A DNA stretch of 64,000 nucleotides from Incurvaria masculella. Its lineage: Eukaryota; Arthropoda; Insecta; Lepidoptera; Incurvariidae. The stretch spans positions 16,956,665 through 17,020,664 of the forward strand of contig OX335661.1 in NCBI GenBank assembly GCA_946894095.1, in the 5' to 3' direction. The notes beneath the pieces were generated by a model. It was not told the DNA's origin and did no database searches. It was given only the letters and a program-made list of their open reading frames with translations. The first letter of the stretch is position 1; each line of letters opens with the position of its first letter. Positions 25,301 to 28,762 of the stretch are shown in pieces. The translations under genes and the position numbers were made by a program.

Positions 25301-25380
25301 ATTGTTGAATAAACTTTTGAATAAGAAGCCGGTCACCGAAGAGCGCTGATCTGTGCGTCTCCGCGCAGCCGAATGCGACT
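1225..25380 (-). CDS. ALDH1L1: 10-formyltetrahydrofolate dehydrogenase (ALDH1L family), 16 coding exons, 3' end off window
   Basis: The enzyme oxidises 10-formyl-THF to THF and CO2 with NADP+, a step in one-carbon metabolism. Coding exons: 25265-25291, 22122-22263, 20683-20780, 15721-15857, 13977-14128, 12989-13107, 11966-12097, 11095-11229, 9936-10540, 9245-9433, 6598-6736, 5331-5493, 4546-4664, 3474-3671, 2043-2108, 1225-1331. They sum to about 842 residues with consistent phases at all junctions. Domain order is formyltransferase (about 14-220), C-terminal formyltransferase subdomain, acyl-carrier-like domain (Ser in GAGSMD, about residue 380) and aldehyde dehydrogenase (from about 445). 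Predicted catalytic residues are present: His in HPSLLP (~120), Asp in DDGLDTG (~156), Glu in LELGGK (~698) and Cys in GENCIAAG (~732). The family is usually about 900 residues, so roughly 80 are missing at the left edge. ALDH1L1 (cytosolic) and ALDH1L2 (mitochondrial) cannot be separated with confidence; no N-terminal targeting peptide begins with an ATG. Confidence 0.93.
1425..2005 (-). mobile_element. CR1-like non-LTR retrotransposon, 3' fragment
   Basis: The minus strand carries the C-terminal end of a reverse transcriptase ORF from about 2005 to 1533: [17 protein letters not shown], then [19 protein letters not shown] and [15 protein letters not shown]. It is followed by an AT-rich 3' region with TAAATAAA-type repeats. 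It lies wholly in the intron between ALDH1L exons 15 and 16. A sister fragment is at 14290-14930. It is 5'-truncated, as usual for LINE copies. Confidence 0.85.
2043..2108 (-). CDS. ALDH1L1: ALDH1L exon 15
   Basis: A 66-bp, phase 0-0 exon encoding [18 protein letters not shown], matching the segment between the catalytic-Cys exon and the PTVF segment of the family. It has clear AACAG acceptor and AAG|GTACAC donor signals. Confidence 0.87.
2343..2445 (-). mobile_element. RTE-type LINE, short 3' fragment
   Basis: Repeats the bases found at 18195-18300 (TGTTTGCGTCCACTGCTGGA and the following CTCTCCAATTTTCCTCCAGT), including a short degenerate GTCA run at the tail. It encodes the last residues of an RTE reverse transcriptase on the minus strand. 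Confidence 0.7.
2446..3473. other. ALDH1L intron 14 sequence, GC-rich block of unknown nature
   Basis: No coding exon is seen. From about 2690 to 3410 the sequence is more GC-rich than other introns, with TATA-like and short repeated CTACAAG motifs that would suit a solo LTR. I could not find matching target duplications, so no element is called. Confidence 0.35.
3474..3671 (-). CDS. ALDH1L1: ALDH1L exon 14, catalytic cysteine exon
   Basis: Encodes [18 protein letters not shown], containing the aldehyde dehydrogenase nucleophile Cys, and on to [14 protein letters not shown]. The exon is 198 bp, phase 0-0. No GT donor fits: the reading frame runs into TAG at the first GT, and homology stops at GAG followed by GCGAGC. 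A GC-AG intron is therefore the best model. Confidence 0.9.
3780..4545. other. ALDH1L intron 13 sequence
   Basis: AT-rich, no gene seen. A 10-bp inverted repeat (CTGCTCCCTA / TAGGGAGCAG) lies near 4330-4370; otherwise nothing recognised. Confidence 0.4.
4546..4664 (-). CDS. ALDH1L1: ALDH1L exon 13, catalytic glutamate exon
   Basis: Encodes GQTIMKSCA through [14 protein letters not shown], where Glu of LELGG is the general base of the aldehyde dehydrogenase site, ending DKAVRN. The acceptor is GGCAG|GC (phase 1), the donor AAC|GTGAGT (phase 0). Confidence 0.92.
4689..4956 (+). repeat. Interspersed repeat family A, copy 2
   Basis: Same repeat as at 779-1072, inserted about 25 bases upstream of ALDH1L exon 13 in the gene's direction. 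It contains a GGAC/GACG tetranucleotide run at 4871-4893, a feature of the family just before GCGGAGGCTTAGTAATAG. Confidence 0.75.
5331..5493 (-). CDS. ALDH1L1: ALDH1L exon 12
   Basis: Encodes [19 protein letters not shown] through the [10 protein letters not shown] cofactor-binding motif and GFTGSTEIG of the aldehyde dehydrogenase domain. 163 bp, phase 0 to phase 1, with canonical AACCAG acceptor and ATCG|GTGAGT donor. Confidence 0.92.
5588..5672 (+). mobile_element. CR1-like LINE scrap
   Basis: The plus strand reads [27 protein letters not shown] sequence, the same segment as the fragments at 1533 and 14306, then breaks into an A-rich run. A short, dead fragment. Confidence 0.6.
5955..6033 (+). 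CDS. Possible orphan first exon with Cys-x4-Cys start
   Basis: An ATG at 5955 opens [14 protein letters not shown] and the frame stays open to a good donor, ACCG|GTAAGT. The MPxC...C start resembles THAP-type zinc-finger openings, but the downstream Cys-x2-His part is not visible. It lies on the opposite strand in an ALDH1L intron. It may be a transposon-derived remnant or chance. Confidence 0.2.
6034..6597. other. ALDH1L intron 11 sequence
   Basis: No supported gene or classified repeat. Short plus-strand reading frames here show no family motif. Confidence 0.4.
6598..6736 (-). CDS. ALDH1L1: ALDH1L exon 11
   Basis: Encodes [20 protein letters not shown], the aldehyde dehydrogenase PWNYP motif, and [12 protein letters not shown]. 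The incoming phase 2 base completes the Arg codon left by exon 10; the donor is GCC|GTAAGT in phase 0. Confidence 0.93.
6925..7040 (+). mobile_element. RTE-like LINE 3' tail fragment
   Basis: Contains GCATGTATGAAGAG, a GATC..CATC stretch and CTCTGCCTACCCCTTAGGGG, the 3' UTR layout also found at 44315-44455 and, as a scrap, at 56458-56480. No coding sequence remains. Confidence 0.5.
7414..7965 (+). mobile_element. TTAA-flanked MITE (piggyBac-type), copy 1
   Basis: About 550 bp bounded by TTAA at both ends, with terminal inverted repeats beginning GGTGGCCCAACCCG-type sequence. Copies are at 38226-38774, 54978-55516 and, inverted, 58360-58909. There is no transposase ORF. The TTAA target is the hallmark of piggyBac-mobilised elements; that assignment is inference. 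Confidence 0.85.
7985..8345 (-). mobile_element. Jockey-like reverse transcriptase fragment, decayed
   Basis: The minus strand reads [18 protein letters not shown] (8320-8260) and [18 protein letters not shown] (about 8080-8030), two conserved blocks of Jockey-clade reverse transcriptase, with frameshifts and a deletion between them. The fragment ends directly beside the exon-10 array. Confidence 0.75.
8397..8585 (-). CDS. ALDH1L exon 10, duplicate copy e (3'-most)
   Basis: The exon matches the other duplicates. Its donor opens the normal long intron towards exon 11, so this donor may be the one used if splicing favours the last copy. The spacer after it has CCCAG where the others have CACAG. 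Confidence 0.65.
8609..8797 (-). CDS. ALDH1L exon 10, duplicate copy d
   Basis: Same sequence and splice signals as copies b and c. Confidence 0.6.
8821..9009 (-). CDS. ALDH1L exon 10, duplicate copy c
   Basis: Same sequence and splice signals as copy b. Because 189 is a multiple of three, joining non-adjacent copies would keep the frame and add 63 residues per extra copy. Confidence 0.6.
9033..9221 (-). CDS. ALDH1L exon 10, duplicate copy b
   Basis: Identical to copies c to e as read; MEQRKEEL replaces MEQHKEEL. The acceptor is CTGCACAG inside a 23-base spacer. Whether it is ever spliced in is unknown. Confidence 0.6.
9245..9433 (-). CDS. ALDH1L1: ALDH1L exon 10, 5'-most (probably ancestral) copy
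   Basis: Encodes [17 protein letters not shown], the [16 protein letters not shown] block and [11 protein letters not shown] of the aldehyde dehydrogenase domain. It follows a normal intron with a TTGCTCAG acceptor. The His after MEQ is the residue I expect from the family, which favours this copy as the original. Confidence 0.9.
9434..9935. other. ALDH1L intron 9
   Basis: About 500 bases between exon 9 and the array with standard splice signals (AG|GTTGGT donor, TTGCTCAG acceptor). No repeat or gene recognised. Confidence 0.5.
9936..10540 (-). CDS. ALDH1L1: ALDH1L exon 9, acyl-carrier domain and start of ALDH domain
   Basis: A 605-bp exon. It covers the end of the formyltransferase half, a carrier-protein domain with the phosphopantetheine-attachment Ser in [11 protein letters not shown], and the first part of the aldehyde dehydrogenase ([31 protein letters not shown]). 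The long exon fused over the carrier domain explains how the swinging arm links the two catalytic parts. Confidence 0.95.
10541..11094. other. ALDH1L intron 8
   Basis: No gene or classified repeat recognised. Confidence 0.45.
11095..11229 (-). CDS. ALDH1L1: ALDH1L exon 8
   Basis: Encodes [14 protein letters not shown], then [18 protein letters not shown], matching the C-terminal formyltransferase subdomain where family members have an LILFGNDDK-like strand. 135 bp, phase 0-0. Confidence 0.85.
11230..11965. other. ALDH1L intron 7
   Basis: AT-rich; no gene. The stretch 11640-11720 (ATCATTCAGTCGATTAAACC, then GTTGTCAAAGCCATTTTT) resembles bases around 26530-26585 and may be an unclassified repeat. 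Confidence 0.35.
11966..12097 (-). CDS. ALDH1L1: ALDH1L exon 7
   Basis: Begins [20 protein letters not shown], the conserved segment after the formyltransferase core, and ends in an unusually Pro/Ser/Ala-rich stretch ([19 protein letters not shown]) that looks lineage-specific. 132 bp, phase 0-0. Confidence 0.85.
12121..12370 (+). repeat. 60-bp minisatellite, about four units
   Basis: GGGACATTGGGGAAGGGAGA-like cores start near 12210, 12270 and 12330, an exact 60-bp spacing, with a more degenerate unit before them; GCATGCGCTCCT-like blocks recur at the same period. It starts about 25 bases upstream of the exon 7 acceptor, in the place where the branch point should lie. Confidence 0.85.
12371..12988. 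other. ALDH1L intron 6, left part
   Basis: AT-rich, no recognised gene or element. Confidence 0.4.
12989..13107 (-). CDS. ALDH1L1: ALDH1L exon 6
   Basis: Encodes [19 protein letters not shown] and [17 protein letters not shown], the end of the formyltransferase core. Incoming phase 1 joins the Gly codon begun by exon 5; outgoing phase 0. Confidence 0.9.
13430..13561. repeat. Hairpin MITE family H1, copy 1
   Basis: Near-perfect inverted repeat with arms of about 48 bases (TTAAGGTTTGTGGCAAACGG at one end, its complement at the other) around a 36-base loop containing CCAAATGTTTGGTTCGAAAC. A diverged relative is at 52457-52625. Confidence 0.85.
13612..13925 (-). mobile_element. SINE with shared body, partial head
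   Basis: Minus-strand SINE: poly(A) tail appears as a T run at 13615-13625, body motifs GAAATGGATGGAAAA, CAATGCCACGGTACGAACCC and GGAAGGGGACCTACAG. After 13880 it shows GGCCACCCAGTTG..GGCCACCCATCT, the position where the 5S-like head starts in the copy at 19343. It ends about 50 bases from ALDH1L exon 5. Confidence 0.75.
13977..14128 (-). CDS. ALDH1L1: ALDH1L exon 5, formyltransferase catalytic Asp
   Basis: Encodes [18 protein letters not shown] then [15 protein letters not shown] and [10 protein letters not shown]. The Asp in DDGLDTG corresponds to the essential Asp of the formyl-hydrolase site. The first base completes the Trp codon from exon 4. Confidence 0.93.
14290..14930 (+). mobile_element. 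CR1-like non-LTR retrotransposon, 3' fragment
   Basis: ORF on the plus strand to 14791: [53 protein letters not shown] and [14 protein letters not shown], the C-terminal part of a CR1-type reverse transcriptase. It is followed by a 3' UTR with GACGCATCAGCATATGCTGC and an AAATA tail. Opposite strand to ALDH1L, in intron 4. Confidence 0.88.
14931..15400 (+). mobile_element. Non-LTR ORF2 C-terminal fragment (R1/Jockey group)
   Basis: An open frame to 15377 reads [37 protein letters not shown], the RTGH...SPxC..C..xEExHLLLxC pattern that follows reverse transcriptase in R1- and Jockey-group elements. It directly abuts the CR1 tail, so two LINE remnants are stacked here. Confidence 0.7.
15421..15672 (+). 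repeat. Interspersed repeat family A, copy 3 (internally deleted)
   Basis: Has the CCGGCC start and the whole right part to GGGTACGGAACCCTAA, but lacks the AGTGCGAGTCG...GGGTTCCGTAC block of other copies. The tetranucleotide run is at 15599-15615. Confidence 0.75.
15721..15857 (-). CDS. ALDH1L1: ALDH1L exon 4, formyltransferase catalytic His
   Basis: Encodes [20 protein letters not shown] and [16 protein letters not shown]. The His in [10 protein letters not shown] is the conserved catalytic residue of the family. 137 bp, phase 0 to 2, donor ATG|GTAGCC. Confidence 0.93.
16070..16200 (-). mobile_element. tRNA-type SINE head, isolated
   Basis: On the minus strand: TAGCTTAGTGGCGCAGGACT (A-box-like) and GGGTTCAAATCCTT (B-box-like), then the GAAGTGGTGCATC/CTCAGAAAGAGAAATG segment seen in full copies at 44466, 45730 and 56485. 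The body is absent. Confidence 0.7.
16201..18181. other. ALDH1L intron 3, mostly AT-rich
   Basis: No coding exon seen. 17000-17520 is extremely AT-rich. A 65-codon minus-strand frame at 16784-16981 has no family signature and was not called. Confidence 0.4.
18182..18432 (-). mobile_element. RTE-type LINE, 3' end
   Basis: The minus-strand ORF 18429-18202 reads [28 protein letters not shown] and [10 protein letters not shown], the C-terminus of RTE-clade reverse transcriptases. It is followed by a (TGAC)n tail at 18182-18206, the tandem 3' tail typical of RTE elements. Confidence 0.88.
18433..19342. other. ALDH1L intron 3, right part
   Basis: No recognised gene or element. Confidence 0.4.
19343..19737 (-). 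mobile_element. SINE with 5S-rRNA-like head
   Basis: Minus-strand SINE with a T run at 19345-19353 (poly(A) tail), the shared body (CATGCCAGGACCTTCC, GCTACATTGAACTGGATGG, CAATGCGATGGTACCAACCC) and, at 19640-19735, a head that reads CTCCGAAGTTAAGCAACGCT then CTTGGATGGGTAACC. Those match the internal promoter (A and C boxes) of 5S rRNA genes. SINEs of this type are transcribed by Pol III from the 5S promoter. Confidence 0.85.
19738..19990 (-). mobile_element. tRNA-derived SINE, family S2
   Basis: The minus strand has GGTGGCCAAATTGGTTCG (A-box-like) and CTGGTTCGGGTCCAGCC (B-box-like), then a tail of TATGTATGTAT repeats. The element at 34796-35070 shares its body (TACTTTACGAATATACTGCA; CGCGGGTATTGCGTC). 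Confidence 0.7.
19991..20682. other. Intronic DNA with a SINE scrap
   Basis: A fragment of the shared SINE body in the opposite orientation lies at about 20440-20515 (TAAGGAAGGTCCTGGCATGG). Nothing else recognised. Confidence 0.4.
20683..20780 (-). CDS. ALDH1L1: ALDH1L exon 3
   Basis: Encodes [19 protein letters not shown] and [13 protein letters not shown], the PVFKY segment of the formyltransferase domain. Strong acceptor (TTTTATATTTTCAG) and donor (TCG|GTAAGT). Confidence 0.92.
20781..21766. other. ALDH1L intron 2, left part
   Basis: AT-rich, nothing recognised. Confidence 0.4.
21767..21934. mobile_element. Hairpin MITE with 62-bp arms
   Basis: Arms of about 62 bases, starting GGCTGAGATAAATAGTCG and ending with its complement, are nearly perfect inverted repeats around a central TTGACACATTTTGTATGGAC region. 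TAA flanks both ends and is the likely target duplication. A very young MITE judged by arm identity. Confidence 0.88.
21985..22060 (+). mobile_element. CR1-like 3' UTR scrap
   Basis: TTTAGACACATCAGCCTAGG then CTGCCTGTCTAA and an AAATAAATAA tail match the 3' UTR of the copy at 14860-14920. Confidence 0.6.
22122..22263 (-). CDS. ALDH1L1: ALDH1L exon 2, start of formyltransferase domain
   Basis: Encodes [20 protein letters not shown] through [29 protein letters not shown] just before GCC CCA gives an acceptor in the phase required by exon 1. Alternatively an in-frame ATG at 22284 would start the protein as [10 protein letters not shown], so two N-termini are possible. Confidence 0.93.
22285..23705. 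other. ALDH1L intron 1, left part
   Basis: AT-rich DNA; no gene or classified element. Confidence 0.4.
23706..23852. repeat. Imperfect hairpin element
   Basis: AACACTAAAAAGTGGAAAAT and GGGTCGGTG on the left pair with CACCGACCC and ATTTTCCGCTTCTTAGTGTT on the right. It abuts the inverted family A copy. Confidence 0.7.
23849..24139 (-). repeat. Interspersed repeat family A, copy 4 (inverted)
   Basis: Reverse orientation of the repeat at 779-1072: GGTTCCGTACCCAAAGGGT at the left, the tetranucleotide run at 23908-23925, and GAGTCCGACTCGCACTTGGC then CGG near 24130 at the right. Nearly full length, so it is the best reference copy here. Confidence 0.8.
24140..25264. other. ALDH1L intron 1, right part
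   Basis: No exon recognised. GTTATTTCTTCACCTCCATG near 25038-25060 is the complement of bases near 22625, suggesting an old unclassified repeat. Confidence 0.4.
25265..25380 (-). CDS. ALDH1L1: ALDH1L exon 1 (5' UTR and first nine codons)
   Basis: Runs from the predicted initiator to a strong donor, GACGAG|GTATGT. The ATG at 25291 gives MPPVALPDE in phase 0, which fits exon 2. Upstream of the ATG the same frame stays open for about 40 codons ([20 protein letters not shown]) and looks like a mitochondrial presequence, but no ATG precedes it before a TAA. The assignment to this gene rests on strand, phase and splice signals, not homology. Confidence 0.6.
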
Positions 25381-25412
25381 GAGGCCGCAAGAGCTTGCGT
25401 CCTATTTATCTA
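25375..25412 (-). promoter_or_regulatory. Core promoter: TATA-like box and TCAGTC initiator
   Basis: On the minus strand GATAAATAG (25410-25402) lies about 29 bases upstream of TCAGTC (A at 25380), the arthropod initiator consensus. AGATC at about +29 to +33 is one base off the usual downstream promoter element position. This is the expected spacing for an arthropod Pol II core promoter. Confidence 0.55.
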
Positions 25413-25769
25413 CTCCGCGCCGTATCTTTCGAGATCATGCGAAACATGAAAACGAAAACTAATTTTATGAGTAAACTCTTCCACTTGTATTAAGTTTGGT
25501 TGTGTGTCGTTTCAGTTTTTTGTTTACACATGAAGCTGACAGCTGTTTAATGACAGTTCACGATTTCCCGCCAAAACTTGACAGCAAACTCGGCAAACCG
25601 TAATTATGTAGACCAAAAAACATAGTCATTCGCTGTTTGTTGAATTTACCTTTCATGCTTGATTTTTTTTCTTTTAAGACTTTGGTTACTAAATAGAACC
25701 GTATAACAATCAAGGTAGAAACAATAGGTTACCAATTATATCATGACTCGACGCGAAATAGGCAGGCTA

Positions 25770-25935
25770 TGCACACGTTCACTGGCCACATTCCTCTTAT
25801 GAGAACCAACCGATCCTGTAGATAATGTACCTTTAGGTTCGGTCAACTTTGGATTCCATGTCGAGGTATTTCCCCGGCAAGGAACTTCGGAACTTCGTTC
25901 GTGGCTGTAATTTCATGAGTACGAAAGTTTTGTGA
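25770..25935 (+). mobile_element. Jockey-like LINE 3' scrap
   Basis: Shares AGAACCAACCGATCCTGTAG and GTCAACTTTGGATTCCATG-like bases with the fragment at 43440-43735, which encodes the RTxxLWNxLP end of a Jockey-type ORF2. Frameshifted. Confidence 0.55.
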
Positions 25936-26592
25936 CTCAACGGTGACTCTTAGGTCATGCCATATGTTGTGCTCAACATAAAAAATAATAAAAAGTAAGT
26001 ACATAGCTTCCTAGGGGAGCAAGCATGTCAGAATCGAATAGCACCAACATGCAGCTGATTTTGGTAAATTTGTCAAATAACATGCTTTGTTACATGGGTG
26101 TAAATTAAGTAGTACCTAAATATTAAAGCAAGAAAGTCGTCAAGATGTCGGAATGTCCGAAATAGGCACTTATCTCATGGCAGATTGTGATAAAACCTGA
26201 CCTCCAGGTCAGTATTATTCTCGTGAACTGGATATATCTGGTTGTTTGTGCGGGCTGTTTACATCTTTAGATAGTATTATTAAAATTATCCAAGCGAATA
26301 ATTATATAGAAATTATGCAAGTCATATTACTTTCAATTGTATTTTTCCATAGATTTACCTACTTTACGAGATTACAATTAGTTGAAATGAAAATAAACTG
26401 GCTAAATGCGAGTTCAAATGGCGCAACGAAATTCTAAGCGATACAATACAAGCGATTTATAGTAGAGATACGACGAATATTCGGCTACTATTCGGTATTG
26501 GAGTTTTGGAATTCCGTACTCAGGAATCAGGAATCTTTCAGTATAAGAACCGCTTTTATAGCAGTTGTAAAAGCTGTTTTCTAGACGTAAAG
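25936..26592. other. Intergenic DNA left of the BEL/Pao element
   Basis: No gene recognised. 26530-26587 (CTTTTATAGCAGTTGTAAAA) resembles bases near 11700 and those just right of the element (ATAAAAGCGGTTTTCTCATC), so the retrotransposon probably landed in an older repeat. Confidence 0.45.
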
Positions 26593-27955
26593 TGTATCCG
26601 CCACCCCCCGAAGCTCAGTGGACTGTAGTACGTGGACGGCGGGCGGAGGCGGCGGGGTACAGGGTCTCCGATAGCTCGATCGTAGCGACGTCCGCTACCT
26701 CCAGTTCCAGCCGACGGGGTGCCTCCCTGCAGGACTCGATGTCGATCCGGAGATCTCGTAGGTCAGGGGTCGTGGTGCCGGAACCGAAGCGTAGTATTTC
26801 GATCAGAATAAAACACCGTAATGTTGTAGCGAACGTAACGTATATTGAAATTTAATTTCCTTAACTACCTTGAAAAGTAATAAAATAGACGGCCACTAGA
26901 GCCTCTCCGTACTTTGATTCCTATTTCGTTTTACAAAATGTACTGCTCTAGCCTTATATCTTTGGTTGTACATGTTGGACTTAAAATCTAAACATATGTG
27001 CGGATAGATCTCGCTGAGATCTATCCAAATAGTATAAGGTACATTGGCCTTTTGTGGAGACTCGTAAAATAGGCTCAATATTGTTGTCTCCCATTACAAT
27101 TTCTTGCATAAATATAACTTTGCCTCAACCCCATTCGTGGTACACATGCTAGACTTTCGTGTTGGGTACATCATTCGATAGGTACTTTTTTCGCTCTTTC
27201 CATACATGTACAAATAAATTCGTAACTTTAAGATTTAATACAATTTCTTGCTTTCAAAGATATTTTACATGGTACATTTTTCGAGTTGCCTCGTTCGGCC
27301 GCCAAGAGGGCGCGCGCGTCGTTGTGCTAAATTCGTCCGCGGCGCGCAGAGCGCGTCCGCTGCTTTTATTTTAAAATGGACTTTTCGTAAAATTACATAA
27401 TATCTCGTATATGATATATTCTCAAAAATAACAAAAACATATATTTCTTCCGTGTGGCTTTACATAGGTTATAAAACACTAAGACCATATAGCTTCTAAA
27501 ATATTATAATATTGTTCGTGGAGTCATGCGGCACGTATATACATTTATTTACAACAAGACTCATATACTTTATTTACAATATTATTCTAAAAGGACTTAT
27601 AGCTAACACAATTATCAAAAAACATATCGTGGCCTCGCCTGAGGTTACTTAACTGAGCTGTACACGTTATTTATCTTACAGTCCTAAACACACATTATCT
27701 AAGTATCGTATATTTACAACATAATACAAATGAACATATTTCGGGGCATAATGTGTGAGTAAGGCAATCTATATCTCGGTGCAAGCAGTCATAATAATAT
27801 CATAGGGCTTTTCGTGGGTATCGGTCGTAGGCGAGGCAGATAATTGTGAAAGGCGTGCGGGGGAGGGGACAGGTAGCGCGCCTGGCAGGTAGTGCGCGTC
27901 AGTGTCTTTTGTTTCGGTTCGCGCTCCTCGTGATATCTTGATTTAGTCCAATACA
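26593..27955 (-). repeat. BEL/Pao 3' LTR
   Basis: In element orientation it begins TGTATTGGAC at 27955 and ends GCGGATACA at 26593. Matches 32395-33757 base for base wherever I compared. Confidence 0.95.
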
Positions 27956-27966
27956 CCCCCCTCGGT
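27956..27966 (-). promoter_or_regulatory. Polypurine tract of BEL/Pao element
   Basis: The element strand reads CGAGGGGGG directly against the 3' LTR, the usual position of the plus-strand primer. Confidence 0.7.
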
Positions 27967-28078
27967 AAAATTCCTAATTTAACCCTACGCGGGACTAAAT
28001 TCGTAGTGTCCTTAGGACCGTGATAAAAATATGACTTACGTATACGGTTTAGTAACTAACTTATCGGTGAACTTACGT

Positions 28079-28762
28079 TTATAACTTATTTTCGAATATG
28101 ACGGCGAGTCGCCCTACTGGACGTCGAAGTGACCCCGTCTGGGTCCGGATGTCTACCATTCTGATTATGCCGTCTTTTCCAGGGTAGACTGCGCTGACCA
28201 CGCCCTTTGGCCAGGTGGCTCGAGGTTGGTTCGGGTCGGTTACGAGGACTACATCACCTATTGTAATCGCTCTACCGGTCGTGTGCCACTTTTGGCGCGG
28301 TACCAACGTAGGTAAATATTCTTTAAGCCAGCGCTTCCAAAAATGGTTGGTGAGTGCTTGCGCTATTCTCCACTGTTTACGTAATTCGTTTGCGTCAAAT
28401 TTCCCTGGTACGTGATACTCCCCGGTACTTGAGCCTATCAAAAAATGGTTTGGCGTGAGGCTCTCGTCGTCTCCGTGATCGAGCGAAACATGCGTAAGCG
28501 GCCGTGTGTTGACAAGAAATTCCGCTTCTGCGAAGAGCGTCGCTAGCGTCTCCGGGTGTGGCGCCCTGCTACACATGGTTGCGCTCAGAGCTATTTTGAC
28601 TGACTTTATCAAACGTTCCCAGGCCCCGCCGGCCCACGGTGCGACCGGTGGGTTAAATTTGAACTCGATTTTCCGAAGTTTGGAAAAATTATTTATTGCG
28701 TCGGTTTCCAACTCCGAAATACATTTCTGTAACTCGCGATCTGCGCCAACCATACTTTCCAA
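28079..28762 (-). pseudogene. BEL/Pao integrase, C-terminal remnant
   Basis: Encodes VGADRELQKCISELE, FNPPVAPWAGGAWERLIKSV (with the Glu of the DDE triad), NTRPLTHVS, LTPNHFLIG and the C-terminal GDVVLVTDPNQPRATWPKG module of Pao-type integrases. The zinc-binding N-terminus and the first two catalytic Asp are absent. It overlaps the end of the upstream ORF in another frame; the fusion point lies in a few bases around 28745-28757 where both families share TGGTTGG-like sequence. Confidence 0.9.
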
